Below, piece after piece: positions 52,759 to 61,999 of a DNA stretch of 64,000 bases. The notes beneath the pieces were generated by a model that was not told the DNA's origin, did no database searches, and saw only the letters and a list, made by a program, of their open reading frames with translations. Positions within the stretch are counted from its first letter, which is position 1, and every line of letters starts with the position of its first letter. This DNA comes from JBOGNO01 sp050747245 (GTDB lineage Bacteria > Acidobacteriota > Terriglobia > Acidiferrales > UBA7541). The DNA lies in assembly GCA_050747245.1 (NCBI GenBank), contig JBOGNO010000001.1, positions 62,001 through 126,000 on the forward strand, written 5' to 3'. A program made the translations under genes and the position numbers.

Positions 52759-53867
52759 CCTTCGTCCGCGTGCTGGCTGATGTTCAAAAGCACGCCGGTT
52801 GCCAGAAGCATGACGAGCAGGCTCGAGCCGCCGTAGCTCACAAACGGCAGCGGAATTCCCTTCGTCGGCATGAGGCCGAGCACCACACTAAGATTGATGA
52901 ACGCCTGCCCAACCACCAGCGTGGTGATGCCGAATCCCAGCAGCCGGCCGAATTCGTCGGGGGCTTTCAGCGCCGCGCGCAGGCCGCGCCAGCCGTACAC
53001 TGCAAAAAGCGCCAGCACCAGCGCCGCGCCCAGGAATCCCAACTCTTCTCCCAGCACTGCAAAAATGAAGTCCGTGTGCGCTTCAGGGAGATAAAAAAGC
53101 TTCTGACGGCTTTCCATTAGGCCTACGCCGGTCAGTCCGCCCGAGCCCACGGCGATGAGTGATTGCAGCAATTGGAAACCGTGACGCTGGGGATCGGCGC
53201 TCGGATTCAGGAAGGCCATGACGCGCTCGTAGCGGTAGGGAACGCGCACGATGAGCAAATAAAAGACGGGCGCGGCAATCGCCGCGGCATATCCCAGGTA
53301 TTTCTCCGAAAGGCCGCAGAGATACAGAAGAACGACACCTACGAACAGGATCATGCTTGCCGTTCCCATGTCCGGCTCGACGAGCACCAGCCCGAAAATC
53401 AGCAGCACGGGAAGCAGCGCTGGGCCGAGGGTGCGCATGAAATCGTTGGGATTGAAATCGCGCGCCTGCTGGCGCATTTCCAGAAACCACGCGAGATACA
53501 AAATGACGGCGAATTTGGCGAGTTCCGATGGCTGCAGCCGAAATAACGAGCCCAGGTGGATCCAGCGATGCGTGTGGTGCGTGCGATCAAACAGCAGCAC
53601 GGCGAGCAGCATCAGGATCACGATTCCCAGCGACGAAAAGATCACCCGCGGCTGGCGGAGCTTGCGGTAATCCGTGTTCATCAGCAGGAACATTCCGGCG
53701 AAACCGATCATCAGCCACGCGAGCTGGCGCAAGAGAAAGGCGTAACCGCTGGCGCCCTGTTCACGCGAAGTGACCGCCGTGGCGCTGAACACCATCACCG
53801 CGCCGAAGAGGCACAGCGCGACGGTCGAGCCGAAGAGTTTCCAGTCGGGTTGCAGACTTCGCGGCAT
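52755..53867 (-). CDS. ftsW: Peptidoglycan polymerase FtsW (SEDS family)
   Basis: FtsW polymerises lipid II into septal glycan with its partner FtsI. 370 residues with about ten transmembrane helices. Signature blocks include FLLRQLAWLMIGFAGMF, RWIHLGSLFRLQPSELAKFA, VEPDMGTASMILFVGVVLL, LPEAHTDFIFAVLGEELGFLG and PTKGIPLPFVSYGGSSL near the C-terminus. The cytoplasmic N-terminus is short (MPRSLQPDWKLF). It begins two bases after the murD stop, and its own stop overlaps the murG start. Confidence 0.96.
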   Translation of the reverse strand: MPRSLQPDWKLFGSTVALCLFGAVMVFSATAVTSREQGASGYAFLLRQLAWLMIGFAGMFLLMNTDYRKLRQPRVIFSSLGIVILMLLAVLLFDRTHHTHRWIHLGSLFRLQPSELAKFAVILYLAWFLEMRQQARDFNPNDFMRTLGPALLPVLLIFGLVLVEPDMGTASMILFVGVVLLYLCGLSEKYLGYAAAIAAPVFYLLIVRVPYRYERVMAFLNPSADPQRHGFQLLQSLIAVGSGGLTGVGLMESRQKLFYLPEAHTDFIFAVLGEELGFLGAALVLALFAVYGWRGLRAALKAPDEFGRLLGFGITTLVVGQAFINLSVVLGLMPTKGIPLPFVSYGGSSLLVMLLATGVLLNISQHADEG

Positions 53868-53869
53868 CT

Positions 53870-55264
53870 CTATCCTTTTGGAGCCGCTTCGCGCGCGGCG
53901 GATTTGGTATTGACAGCCCCCACCAATTGCTTGAATACGCGGCCACGGTGTTCGTAATTCTGAAACTGATCAAAACTCGCGCACGCGGGCGCGAGCAGGA
54001 CGGTATCGCCCGCGCGCGCCTGTTCGAATGCTCGCTCGACTGCGCGTTCGAGCGTTCCGGCGTGCTCGACAGGAACGCAACCGCCAAGCTGCGCGGCGAT
54101 TTTTTCCGCGGCAGCGCCGATCAGCAGCACCTTCGCTTTATGCTCGCGCAGCGGTTCGCGCAGCGGAGTGTAAGGGCTGCCCTTGTCTTTGCCGCCCAGA
54201 ATGACAATGAGCAATCCTGAAAATGCGTCAATCGCTTTGAGCGTAGCGTCCACGTTGGTGGCCTTGGAATCGTTGAAGTAATTCACGCCGTTGATGGCTG
54301 CGACGAATTCCAGCCGGTGCTCGACGCCCGCAAATGTGCGCACGCCTTCTGCGACGGCGCGAGGTTCCGCGCCTACGAGGGAGGCCGCGAGCGCCGCCGC
54401 CAAGACGTTTTCGACGTTGTGACTGCCGCGCAGCGGGATTTCGCCCTCCCGCAGCAGAGGCGTCTCCAAACCGTCACGGCGAAAAACAATTTGTCCGTCA
54501 CGTAGATATGTGCCCGCAGCCACGCGCTTCTGTCGGCTGAACCAGAAAATCTGCGGCCGCGATGGCAGCAACGCCGAGACGGCGGCGTCATCGGCGTTGA
54601 GAACGGCTGCGTCGCGCTCCACCTGATTTTCAAATATGCGCCCCTTGGCGCGCCCATATTCTTCGAGCGAGCCGTGGCGATCCAGGTGATCGGGTGTGAT
54701 ATTCAAGATCACGCCCACGTCCGGCCGAAAAGCGGCAATCAGCTCCAGCTGGAAGCTCGAAGCCTCGGCCACCGTAACCGAAGAATCGCTCGAATTCTCC
54801 ACGAGCGCGATGAGCGGAGTGCCGATGTTTCCCCCGACAAGAACGGGCATACCCGCTGTTTCCAGGATGTGCCCCAGCAGCGCCGTTGTCGTCGTCTTGC
54901 CGTTCGATCCGGTGATGGCGATGAGCCGTCCGCGCAGGAACCGCCAGGCCAGCTCGATTTCGCTCCATACCGTCACTTCCTTAGAGCGCGCTTGCACCAG
55001 CGCCGGCAACTGCGCCGGAACGCCCGGGCTGGGAACAATCAAATCTTGCTCTAGAAAAAGCGCCGGAGAGTGCGCGCCGCAAACTATGTTCACGCCTGCC
55101 GCGCGGAGTTTTTGGGCTGACTCACCCAACTCCGTTTCCACGCGCTCCTCGGCCGCCGTGACGCGGGCGCCGCGTGCCGCGCAAAAAAGCGCCGTAGCGA
55201 TCCCCGTGCGCGCCAGCCCCACCACCAGCACGCGCTTTCCTGCGAGTTCGACCCCCGGCCTCAA
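53870..55264 (-). CDS. murD: UDP-N-acetylmuramoylalanine-D-glutamate ligase
   Basis: MurD adds D-glutamate to UDP-MurNAc-L-alanine. 464 residues: N-terminal domain VLVVGLARTGIATALFCAARG, the ATP-binding AITGSNGKTTTTALLGHIL, NITPDHLDRHGS, NDSKATNVDATLKAID in the central domain and VLLAPACASFDQFQNYEHRG at the C-terminus. It follows mraY by four bases and is followed by ftsW after two bases. All ligase motifs are intact. Confidence 0.97.
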   Translation of the reverse strand: MRPGVELAGKRVLVVGLARTGIATALFCAARGARVTAAEERVETELGESAQKLRAAGVNIVCGAHSPALFLEQDLIVPSPGVPAQLPALVQARSKEVTVWSEIELAWRFLRGRLIAITGSNGKTTTTALLGHILETAGMPVLVGGNIGTPLIALVENSSDSSVTVAEASSFQLELIAAFRPDVGVILNITPDHLDRHGSLEEYGRAKGRIFENQVERDAAVLNADDAAVSALLPSRPQIFWFSRQKRVAAGTYLRDGQIVFRRDGLETPLLREGEIPLRGSHNVENVLAAALAASLVGAEPRAVAEGVRTFAGVEHRLEFVAAINGVNYFNDSKATNVDATLKAIDAFSGLLIVILGGKDKGSPYTPLREPLREHKAKVLLIGAAAEKIAAQLGGCVPVEHAGTLERAVERAFEQARAGDTVLLAPACASFDQFQNYEHRGRVFKQLVGAVNTKSAAREAAPKG

Positions 55265-55268
55265 TTCC

Positions 55269-56399
55269 TCACCTCAATTTCAGCGTGGTCAGCGAAAAAA
55301 GCGCGAAGACCAGCGCGGCTATCCAGAAACGCACGATGATTTTCGATTCGCTCCAGCCCAGCATCTCGAAATGATGGTGCAGCGGAGCCATGCGGAAAAT
55401 GCGTTTGCCGCGCAGCTTGAACGAGCCCACCTGCAGGATGACGGACAGCGCCTCGAGCACGAACACTCCGCCGATCGACAGCAGCAGAATTTCCTGCTTA
55501 ATGATTACCGCCACCACACCGATGGCCCCGCCCAGCGCGAGCGAGCCCACGTCGCCCATGAAAATTTCCGCAGGATGCGCGTTGTACCAGAGAAATCCGA
55601 GGGACGCGCCCAGCAGCGCGCCGCAGAAAATCGTAAGTTCCCCGACGGTGGGAATTTTCTGAAGGTCCAGATATTCGGCGAAGCGCGCGTGGCTGGTCAG
55701 GTAGGTCAGCACGGTCAGCGCCCCGGAAGCCACCAGCACACAACCAATGGCCAGTCCGTCGAGGCCGTCGGTCAGGTTTACGGCATTCGACGCCCCCACG
55801 ATTACGAGGATCAGGAACAGCAAAAACGGAATTGCCGCCAGCGGCCAGATATGCGGCCGCATCCAGGCGTTGATCACCAGGTTGGGATGCAGTTTCTTGA
55901 AAAACGGCACGCTCAGCGCCGTCGTGTAGGCGCCCTTCTCCTGCAAGCGGAGCAGCACGCCGCCCACGACGATGCAGGTCAGCACTTGAAAAAAGAATTT
56001 CTTTCCCGCCGTCAGCCCCAAATTGCGGCGGCGGATCACTTTGTTGTAGTCGTCCACAAATCCGATCGTGCCGAAGGCCAGCGTGGCGAAGAGCGCGAGC
56101 AGCAAATAAGGATTCGTCAGGTCGCCCCACAGGAGCGCTGGAATGACGATAGCCAGCACGATCAGCACACCGCCCATCGTCGGCGTTCCGGCTTTGGCGT
56201 GATGGTTCTGCGGGCCTTCTTCGCGAATGAACTGGCCGATCTGCATGTCGCGCAGACGGCGAATCATCCACGGCCCCATCACCAGACAAAGAAAAAGCGC
56301 GGTCAGGCTGGCCAGCGCAGTGCGCACCGTGATGTAGCGAAATACGTTAAGCGGGCTGAAGTATGGGCGCAGGACGTAGACGAAGAGGTAGTAAAGCAT
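55269..56399 (-). CDS. mraY: Phospho-N-acetylmuramoyl-pentapeptide-transferase
   Basis: MraY transfers phospho-MurNAc-pentapeptide to undecaprenyl phosphate, forming lipid I. 376 residues with ten transmembrane helices. Motifs: KAGTPTMGGVLIV, GFVDDYNKVIRRRNLGL (catalytic Asp pair), NAVNLTDGLDGLAIG and MAPLHHHFEMLGWSESKI. The ATG at 56397-56399 starts one base after the murF stop and gives the family N-terminus MLYYLFVYVLRPYFSPLNVFR; a frame open 20 codons further upstream lies inside murF and is rejected. Confidence 0.97.
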   Translation of the reverse strand: MLYYLFVYVLRPYFSPLNVFRYITVRTALASLTALFLCLVMGPWMIRRLRDMQIGQFIREEGPQNHHAKAGTPTMGGVLIVLAIVIPALLWGDLTNPYLLLALFATLAFGTIGFVDDYNKVIRRRNLGLTAGKKFFFQVLTCIVVGGVLLRLQEKGAYTTALSVPFFKKLHPNLVINAWMRPHIWPLAAIPFLLFLILVIVGASNAVNLTDGLDGLAIGCVLVASGALTVLTYLTSHARFAEYLDLQKIPTVGELTIFCGALLGASLGFLWYNAHPAEIFMGDVGSLALGGAIGVVAVIIKQEILLLSIGGVFVLEALSVILQVGSFKLRGKRIFRMAPLHHHFEMLGWSESKIIVRFWIAALVFALFSLTTLKLR

Positions 56400-56400
56400 C

Positions 56401-57858
56401 TCAGCGCGACCTCTCGCGTCCCGCGGGCACGGTGACTTCGGCCAGCAAAAAACGCTCACGAAGCCGCGCGGCGATCGTCTCCATGCGCACTCCGCGCGAG
56501 CCTTTTACCAGAAGCACGTCGCCCGCCGACACAAACTCGGACAAAAATTTCGCCGCGTCCTCGGACGACGCGAAGAATTGCGTTTGCGCCGCTGGATGCC
56601 CAGCAGCGATTGCGCCGCGCACCAGTTCCTGCGCGTCTCCCTCCACCCCGAAAATCCAGTCAATCGCTTTTTTATTCGCCGCGTATTTTCCCGCCGCCTG
56701 GTGCAGAGTCGCGGACGCGGCCCCGATCTCGCGCCATTCTCCCGCCACAAGAATCCGCCGGCGAACGCCGGGCAGGCTGCACAGAACATCGATCATGCGT
56801 TCGAGGGCCAGCGGGTTCGAGTTGTAGCAGTCATTGATCACTGTAAAGCCTTCGGCGAACCGCAGAATCTCGCCGCGCAGCGGGGCGGCTTGCAATTTGG
56901 GCAGAACTTCCTTCGCCTCAGCGGCGCCGATACCCCATTCACTTGCAGCGGCGAGCGCGGCCAGCGCGTTCAAGATGTTGTGCCGCCCCACGAGGGGCAG
57001 CGTCAGGCGCTCGCGTCCCGCGGGTGAAACAAATTCGAACGCACTTCCCTCCGCGCCGCGTGCTTCGATTTCTTGCGCGCGAAACATGGCGCTTGCGGAA
57101 AACCCAAACGTCAGCACGTGGCCACGGAATCCTCCCGCGAAGCGCGCCACGCGCGCGTCATCGGCGTTGAGCACCGCCACCGGCTCCGGCCCCGCGAGCC
57201 CCTCGATCAGTTCGCGCTTGGCCAGCGCAATTTCATCCACTGAAGAAAAAAATTCCAGGTGCACCGGAGCAACATTGGTCACCACGCCGATTTCCGGCTC
57301 CGCAATTTCCGCCAAGCGCTGCAATTCGCCGCGGCGCGACATTCCCAGCTCTACCACCGCCGCGTCCTCGTTCTCCAGGCGAAAAAGCGTCAGCGGCAAG
57401 CCGTATGCGTTATTCAGGTTTCCCTCAGATTTCAGAACGCGGAACCTCGCGGCGAGCAGCGCCGCCAGAATATCTTTGGTGGTCGTCTTTCCCGCCGAGC
57501 CGGTGAGCGCGGCCATTTTTCTTCCGGACCGCTCCGCGCGCCATGCGCGTGCCACGCTCCGGGCCAGCTCTTGCAACGCCACCAGCGTGTCTTCGACGGC
57601 GAAGAGTTTTGCGCTGATCGCCTCGGAAAATTCGCCCTTGCGAGTTCGCGCCACAACGCATGCAGCGGCGCCACGCTGCAGCACCTCGGCCACAAAAGTG
57701 TGTCCATCGTGACGCGGTCCGCGTATGGCGAAGAACAGTTCTCCAGGCCGGATTGCACGAGAATCAATCGAGACGCCGGCCACCCGGGCCAGGGGGTCGA
57801 GGCCCGCGGGAGGCGCGACACCCAGAGCGTTAGCCACTTGTTTGAGCGTCCACCGCAT
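56401..57858 (-). CDS. murF: UDP-N-acetylmuramoyl-tripeptide-D-alanyl-D-alanine ligase
   Basis: MurF adds D-Ala-D-Ala to give the complete UDP-MurNAc-pentapeptide. 485 residues: N-terminal domain with DSRAIRPGELFFAIRGPRHDGH, ATP-binding ALTGSAGKTTTKDILAALL, TNVAPVHLEFF and NDCYNSNPLALERMID. The C-terminal domain ends VLLVKGSRGVRMETI. It lies 71 bases after murE and one base before mraY. No ddl gene is in the cluster, so D-Ala-D-Ala ligase must be encoded elsewhere. Confidence 0.96.
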   Translation of the reverse strand: MRWTLKQVANALGVAPPAGLDPLARVAGVSIDSRAIRPGELFFAIRGPRHDGHTFVAEVLQRGAAACVVARTRKGEFSEAISAKLFAVEDTLVALQELARSVARAWRAERSGRKMAALTGSAGKTTTKDILAALLAARFRVLKSEGNLNNAYGLPLTLFRLENEDAAVVELGMSRRGELQRLAEIAEPEIGVVTNVAPVHLEFFSSVDEIALAKRELIEGLAGPEPVAVLNADDARVARFAGGFRGHVLTFGFSASAMFRAQEIEARGAEGSAFEFVSPAGRERLTLPLVGRHNILNALAALAAASEWGIGAAEAKEVLPKLQAAPLRGEILRFAEGFTVINDCYNSNPLALERMIDVLCSLPGVRRRILVAGEWREIGAASATLHQAAGKYAANKKAIDWIFGVEGDAQELVRGAIAAGHPAAQTQFFASSEDAAKFLSEFVSAGDVLLVKGSRGVRMETIAARLRERFLLAEVTVPAGRERSR

Positions 57859-57929
57859 CGCATCTCCACTGGGCTGGGTGTCACTCTCCCGTTTCCATTA
57901 CTCGAAAAGCGTTCCCGATACCCGATAAA

Positions 57930-59492
57930 TCAAGCCGACTCAGCCGGCTTCGAATAGCCTCGCTCGCGCAGGAATCTCCGCGCCATGTCGCGATCGTCGA
58001 AATCGAGCGTCACATCGCGCAAAATCTGGTATGTCTCGTGACCCTTTCCCGCAAGGAGTACCATATCTCCCGGCCGGGCCTCCTCGAACGCCAGCGGAAT
58101 GGCACGCTCGCGGTCCGGCTCGATCCGGTACTTCGCATTCACTTTCTGCAATCCCACCACCACGTCGTTGATGATGCGCAGCGGGTCTTCGGAGCGCGGG
58201 TTATCGCTCGTCAGCACCACCAAGTCGGCTCCCCTTCCCGCGGCTTCGCCCATCAGCGGACGCTTGGTGCGGTCGCGCTCTCCGCCCGCGCCGAAAACGA
58301 TGATGATCCGTCCGCTGGGACTGAGCTCTCGCGCGGTGGCCAGCAGGTTTTGCAGCGCGTCGTCGGTGTGCGCGTAATCCACGATCACCAAGAATGGCTG
58401 CCCCTCGTCAATCCGTTCGAAGCGTCCGGGAACATTTTTTAGGTTGGCGATTCCCGCTTCAATGGCTTGTTTTTCGATTCCTAGCGCAAGCGCTGCGCCA
58501 ATTGCGGCCAGAATGTTGTAAACGTTGATGCGCCCGACAAGCGGCGAGTGAACTGCGATTTTCCCCGCTGGAGTTTGCGCTGTGAACTCCAGCCCCGAAA
58601 ACGCAAGCGCGAATTTCTTGGCGGTCACCTGCGCTCCTGCTTCCAGGCCGTAGGTGAGCGTCTCCTTGGCAAGGCCGCACAGCCGCTTGCCGTACGGATC
58701 ATCAATATTCACTACGCCGCATTTCGGCCGGCCCGCGCCGGTGCCTTCGAAAAGCAGCCGCTTGGCAGAAAAATAATTCTCAAAATCCTTGTGATAGTCC
58801 ATGTGTTCGCGCGTGAGATTCGTGAAAACTGCTGCGCCAAATCGGCAGCCCCACAGCCGATCCATCGCCAGTGCGTGCGAGCTGGCTTCCAGAGCCACAT
58901 GCGTTCCGCCCGCTTCGGCAATCTCCGCCAAAATCTGTTGAAAATCGAGCGACTCAGGCGTGGTGTTTGGAGCGGAGTGCACACCCTTCGGTGTTCGGTA
59001 GGAGATTGTTCCCAGGAGCCCGGTCGTCTTTCCCGCCGCGCAAAAAATGGAATCGATTAGATATGCGGTGGTTGTCTTGCCATTCGTGCCCGTGATTGCA
59101 GCCATTTCCAGGTGATCCGCTGGATGCCCGAAGAAATTTGCAGCGGAGATGGCCAGGGCTCGCCGCGCGTGTGCCGCACGCACCCACGAAATCTCTGTGG
59201 GCAAATCCGCCGGCGCGGGATTCTCGCTGGCAATGGCTATGGCTCCCCGCTCGATGGCTTGCGAAACAAACTGATTTCCGTCCGATTTTTCGCCGCGCAA
59301 AGCGAAGAATAGCGCTCCGGGCGCCACTTTCCGGCTGTTGTAAGCGATGGAAGAGATCAGCGCTTCGGCGGATCCGGCGAGTTGCAGAATTTCGGCTCCG
59401 GCGAGTACGTCCCGCAGTTTCATGCCTGGCGCGTTCATTCTAGGCTTCTCGCCCGGTGCGCTCCAAACAGCGTTTGCATTGGATGTGCTCAC
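57930..59492 (-). CDS. murE: UDP-MurNAc-tripeptide synthetase (meso-diaminopimelate-adding)
   Basis: MurE adds the third residue of the stem peptide. 520 residues: IAYNSRKVAPGALFFALRG, ATP-binding ITGTNGKTTTAYLIDSIF, TNLTREHMDYH, VVDYAHTDDALQN, and LTSDNPRSEDPLRI, whose DNPR is the motif that marks specificity for meso-diaminopimelate rather than lysine. The start is GTG, overlapping the ftsI stop (GTGA) with GGGAG just upstream; an ATG 18 codons later is the alternative. Confidence 0.96.
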   Translation of the reverse strand: MSTSNANAVWSAPGEKPRMNAPGMKLRDVLAGAEILQLAGSAEALISSIAYNSRKVAPGALFFALRGEKSDGNQFVSQAIERGAIAIASENPAPADLPTEISWVRAAHARRALAISAANFFGHPADHLEMAAITGTNGKTTTAYLIDSIFCAAGKTTGLLGTISYRTPKGVHSAPNTTPESLDFQQILAEIAEAGGTHVALEASSHALAMDRLWGCRFGAAVFTNLTREHMDYHKDFENYFSAKRLLFEGTGAGRPKCGVVNIDDPYGKRLCGLAKETLTYGLEAGAQVTAKKFALAFSGLEFTAQTPAGKIAVHSPLVGRINVYNILAAIGAALALGIEKQAIEAGIANLKNVPGRFERIDEGQPFLVIVDYAHTDDALQNLLATARELSPSGRIIIVFGAGGERDRTKRPLMGEAAGRGADLVVLTSDNPRSEDPLRIINDVVVGLQKVNAKYRIEPDRERAIPLAFEEARPGDMVLLAGKGHETYQILRDVTLDFDDRDMARRFLRERGYSKPAESA

Positions 59493-61519
59493 TTACTCCC
59501 CCGGGAGCTTGCCGGCGCAGCGCCACGCGCGGATCCGAATCGCACGCTGATTTTGCTGCCCGCCGGAACGCGTGTGCCAGCCTCCGGAGATTGTTGAACT
59601 GCAATCCCGTTGCCAATTAGCACTGGCACGAACCCGAGTTGCGAGCACGCTTCCACGACCGCTCGAACGCTCTGCCCCAGCAACTGCGGCACTTCCACGC
59701 CTTCCCCCGGCGCAAGAGCAACCGTCGGCCCCGGGGCTTCTGTCACACTCGAACTAGCCTGCTTTGTAGCCGCACCTGCCGCAGGAATCTCCTCCTCATC
59801 TTGCGAGGCGGGCTCGCGCAGCACAGCGGTCTTCAGCCTGGGTGAAACGGCCAGGTCGTGCGGCACATTCAAGTATGCAAGTGATTCCTGCGCGATCCTT
59901 TTGAACACCGGCGCTGCGACGGTCCCTCCGTGGTGCAGCCCTTCCGGTGAATCGAGCTCCACCAGTACCGTCAGCGCAGGATTATTTACCGGGGCAAATC
60001 CGACGAACGAAGTCACGTACTTCGATGCGTAGTACCGGCCAGTATCCGGATCGATTTTCTGCGCCGTGCCGGTTTTTCCGCCAACCGTGTAGCCCACCAG
60101 CTGCGAGAGCTTTCCGGTTCCATCGAGCGTGACCTCTTCCATCATTTCTCGCAGCGTGGCCCCCGTCGTGGCATCGAGAGCGTGTTGCGGCGCCGGCTCC
60201 GCGGGAATCTCTCCCGTGTTGCCGTTGCGAATTTCCTTCACCACGTGCGGCCGGTAGAGCAGCCCGCCATTGGCAATGGCGGAGACAGCGCTGATCAACT
60301 GCACGCCTGTAACGTTAATTTCCTGCCCGATGGCCAGCGATCCGATGGAGCTGGGCGTCCAGTTCTCCACGCGCCGCAGCAGCCCGCGGTTCTCTCCGGG
60401 CAAATCGATTCCCGTAAGTTCTCCAAATCCGAACTCGCGAATGTGCTCGTAGTATTTCTCCGCGCCGAGTTTAAGGGCTACCTTGATCGAGCCTACGTCG
60501 CTCGAATGCGCCAGAATCCCCTCCACGCTGAGCACTCCAAACGGATGCCAGTCGTGGATCACCCGGCCGGCCACTTCGATTTTTCCCATCTGACAATCGA
60601 AGAGATCGCTTGGCCGCACGACATGCTCTCCGATGGCGCTGGACATCAAAATTAATTTGAAAGTCGAGCCGGGCTCAAACGCCGCGACCACCGCGCGGTC
60701 CATCTTGGCGTCGTCGGAGGCGTGCGACGCTTCGTTGGGATTGTAGGTAGGCCACGAAGCGAGCGCCAGAATCTCTCCGGTATTGGGGTCCTGCACGATC
60801 GCCACTCCCGACCGCGCATGTGATTTCTCGATTTCCTCTTGGAGCGCCCGCTCGGTGATGTACTGAATCGTTTCGTCGATGGTGAGAACGATGCCATCTC
60901 CCGCATCGGCGGCATTTTCTCGCCGGTCGTACCACCTGCGCCGCGCGTCCTCCATCACCAGCACTTTTCCCGGCCGGCCGCGAATTTGTTTGTCGAATTC
61001 CTGCTCGACGCCGGCCTGTCCGTGTTCGTCAACATTCACGAAGCCCAAAACGTGCGCGGCCAGTTCTCGCTTGGGATAAAATCGCTGCCACTCCCTCTGG
61101 AAGTAAATTCCCTTCAAATTGAGGGCCTCGATGCGCGCAACAGCTTCGGGCGGGAGTTTTCGGGCTATCCACACGAACGGCTTCGACTCTTTCAGGTGCG
61201 CGAGAATCTCATCCGATGAAATGTGTAGGATTCGCGAAAGTAGCCCGGCGACCATCTCCGGATCGGAAATTTCCTGCGGGATTGCGAAGCACGAATCCAC
61301 CAGCGTGCTGATGGCCAGTTCATGGCCATTGCGGTCGTAGATGACCCCGCGTTCCGGGCTGATTTCCACCAGGTGCTGCTGCTGTCTCTGCGCACGCGCC
61401 AGATAGCTGCTGTAGGAGAAAAGATCCAGCCATGCGAGGCGAACAAGAATGACGGCGAGCCAAACAACTGCAAGGATTAGAAGGACGATCCAGCGTTGGC
61501 GGGGATTCCGCAGCTCCAT
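59489..61519 (-). CDS. ftsI: Division-specific transpeptidase FtsI/PBP3 with C-terminal PASTA domain
   Basis: A 676-residue class B PBP that cross-links septal peptidoglycan. One N-terminal transmembrane helix (about 10-33), a dimerisation domain (RGVIYDRNGHELAIS), then the transpeptidase with S285-TFK and K482-TGTAQK. The middle motif reads S339-S-D341 where most relatives have SxN. A Ser/Ala/Glu-rich linker (about 570-605) leads to a PASTA domain (about 607-662, VPQLLGQSVRAVVEACSQ), which binds cell-wall fragments and is more usual in Gram-positive FtsI-like proteins. It follows ftsL by 93 bases and overlaps murE. Confidence 0.94.
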   Translation of the reverse strand: MELRNPRQRWIVLLILAVVWLAVILVRLAWLDLFSYSSYLARAQRQQQHLVEISPERGVIYDRNGHELAISTLVDSCFAIPQEISDPEMVAGLLSRILHISSDEILAHLKESKPFVWIARKLPPEAVARIEALNLKGIYFQREWQRFYPKRELAAHVLGFVNVDEHGQAGVEQEFDKQIRGRPGKVLVMEDARRRWYDRRENAADAGDGIVLTIDETIQYITERALQEEIEKSHARSGVAIVQDPNTGEILALASWPTYNPNEASHASDDAKMDRAVVAAFEPGSTFKLILMSSAIGEHVVRPSDLFDCQMGKIEVAGRVIHDWHPFGVLSVEGILAHSSDVGSIKVALKLGAEKYYEHIREFGFGELTGIDLPGENRGLLRRVENWTPSSIGSLAIGQEINVTGVQLISAVSAIANGGLLYRPHVVKEIRNGNTGEIPAEPAPQHALDATTGATLREMMEEVTLDGTGKLSQLVGYTVGGKTGTAQKIDPDTGRYYASKYVTSFVGFAPVNNPALTVLVELDSPEGLHHGGTVAAPVFKRIAQESLAYLNVPHDLAVSPRLKTAVLREPASQDEEEIPAAGAATKQASSSVTEAPGPTVALAPGEGVEVPQLLGQSVRAVVEACSQLGFVPVLIGNGIAVQQSPEAGTRVPAGSKISVRFGSARGAAPASSRGSK

Positions 61520-61612
61520 GGGCTCCGGCCTGCAATAATTGCTACTGTTATGGCCAGCTGCACTCGCCGCGCCCGCTCACTCCGCGGCCCGCCAGCTTGC
61601 CTCGATGTGGGA

Positions 61613-61999
61613 TCAGGGCCGGACCGGCAAAACTGTATTCCGCGCCTGGGCCATCTCCGCCCCGGCTGGACCTTCCACCGGAGAAATCTGGCCGGGCACC
61701 GGAACCGTCAGCCCCAGTTGCTTGGCCATGTCGTCGATGCGCCCGGGAGAGCTAAGCGTGGCGGCTTCGATGCGCAATTGTTGATTCAATCCTGCGGCGC
61801 GCTCGCGCTCCGCATCGAGGGTTTCAATCTGATAGCGCAGCTGGATGCACTGAAAATGCTGCCACGCGTAAGCCAGGCTGAAGAGCGCCAGCAACACGCC
61901 CCAGCCGGCGCGACGCGCGCAATCTTTCAAGCGGTGAGCCGATGCCGGCCGCCGCAACCGCGAATTATCAATGTGCCTGACAGTATAGAATTCAGTCAT
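61613..61999 (-). CDS. ftsL: Cell division protein FtsL
   Basis: FtsL is a small bitopic protein that forms a complex with FtsB and FtsQ and activates FtsWI. 128 residues: cytoplasmic N-terminus (to about 30), one transmembrane helix (about 32-48, GWGVLLALFSLAYAWQH), then a leucine-rich coiled coil (LRYQIETLDAERERAAGLNQ) and a conserved-type ending with LSSPGRIDDMAKQLGLTVP. The ATG at 61999 overlaps the rsmH stop (ATGA). A longer frame running into rsmH is not real. Identified mainly by position and topology, as ftsL sequences diverge strongly. Confidence 0.88.
   Translation of the reverse strand: MTEFYTVRHIDNSRLRRPASAHRLKDCARRAGWGVLLALFSLAYAWQHFQCIQLRYQIETLDAERERAAGLNQQLRIEAATLSSPGRIDDMAKQLGLTVPVPGQISPVEGPAGAEMAQARNTVLPVRP

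Noticed and set aside
54696..56435. A 579-codon plus-strand frame opposite murD and mraY
   Set aside because: It lies opposite two conserved genes and its product is low-complexity, His/Gln/Arg-rich, typical of a mirrored GC-rich gene.
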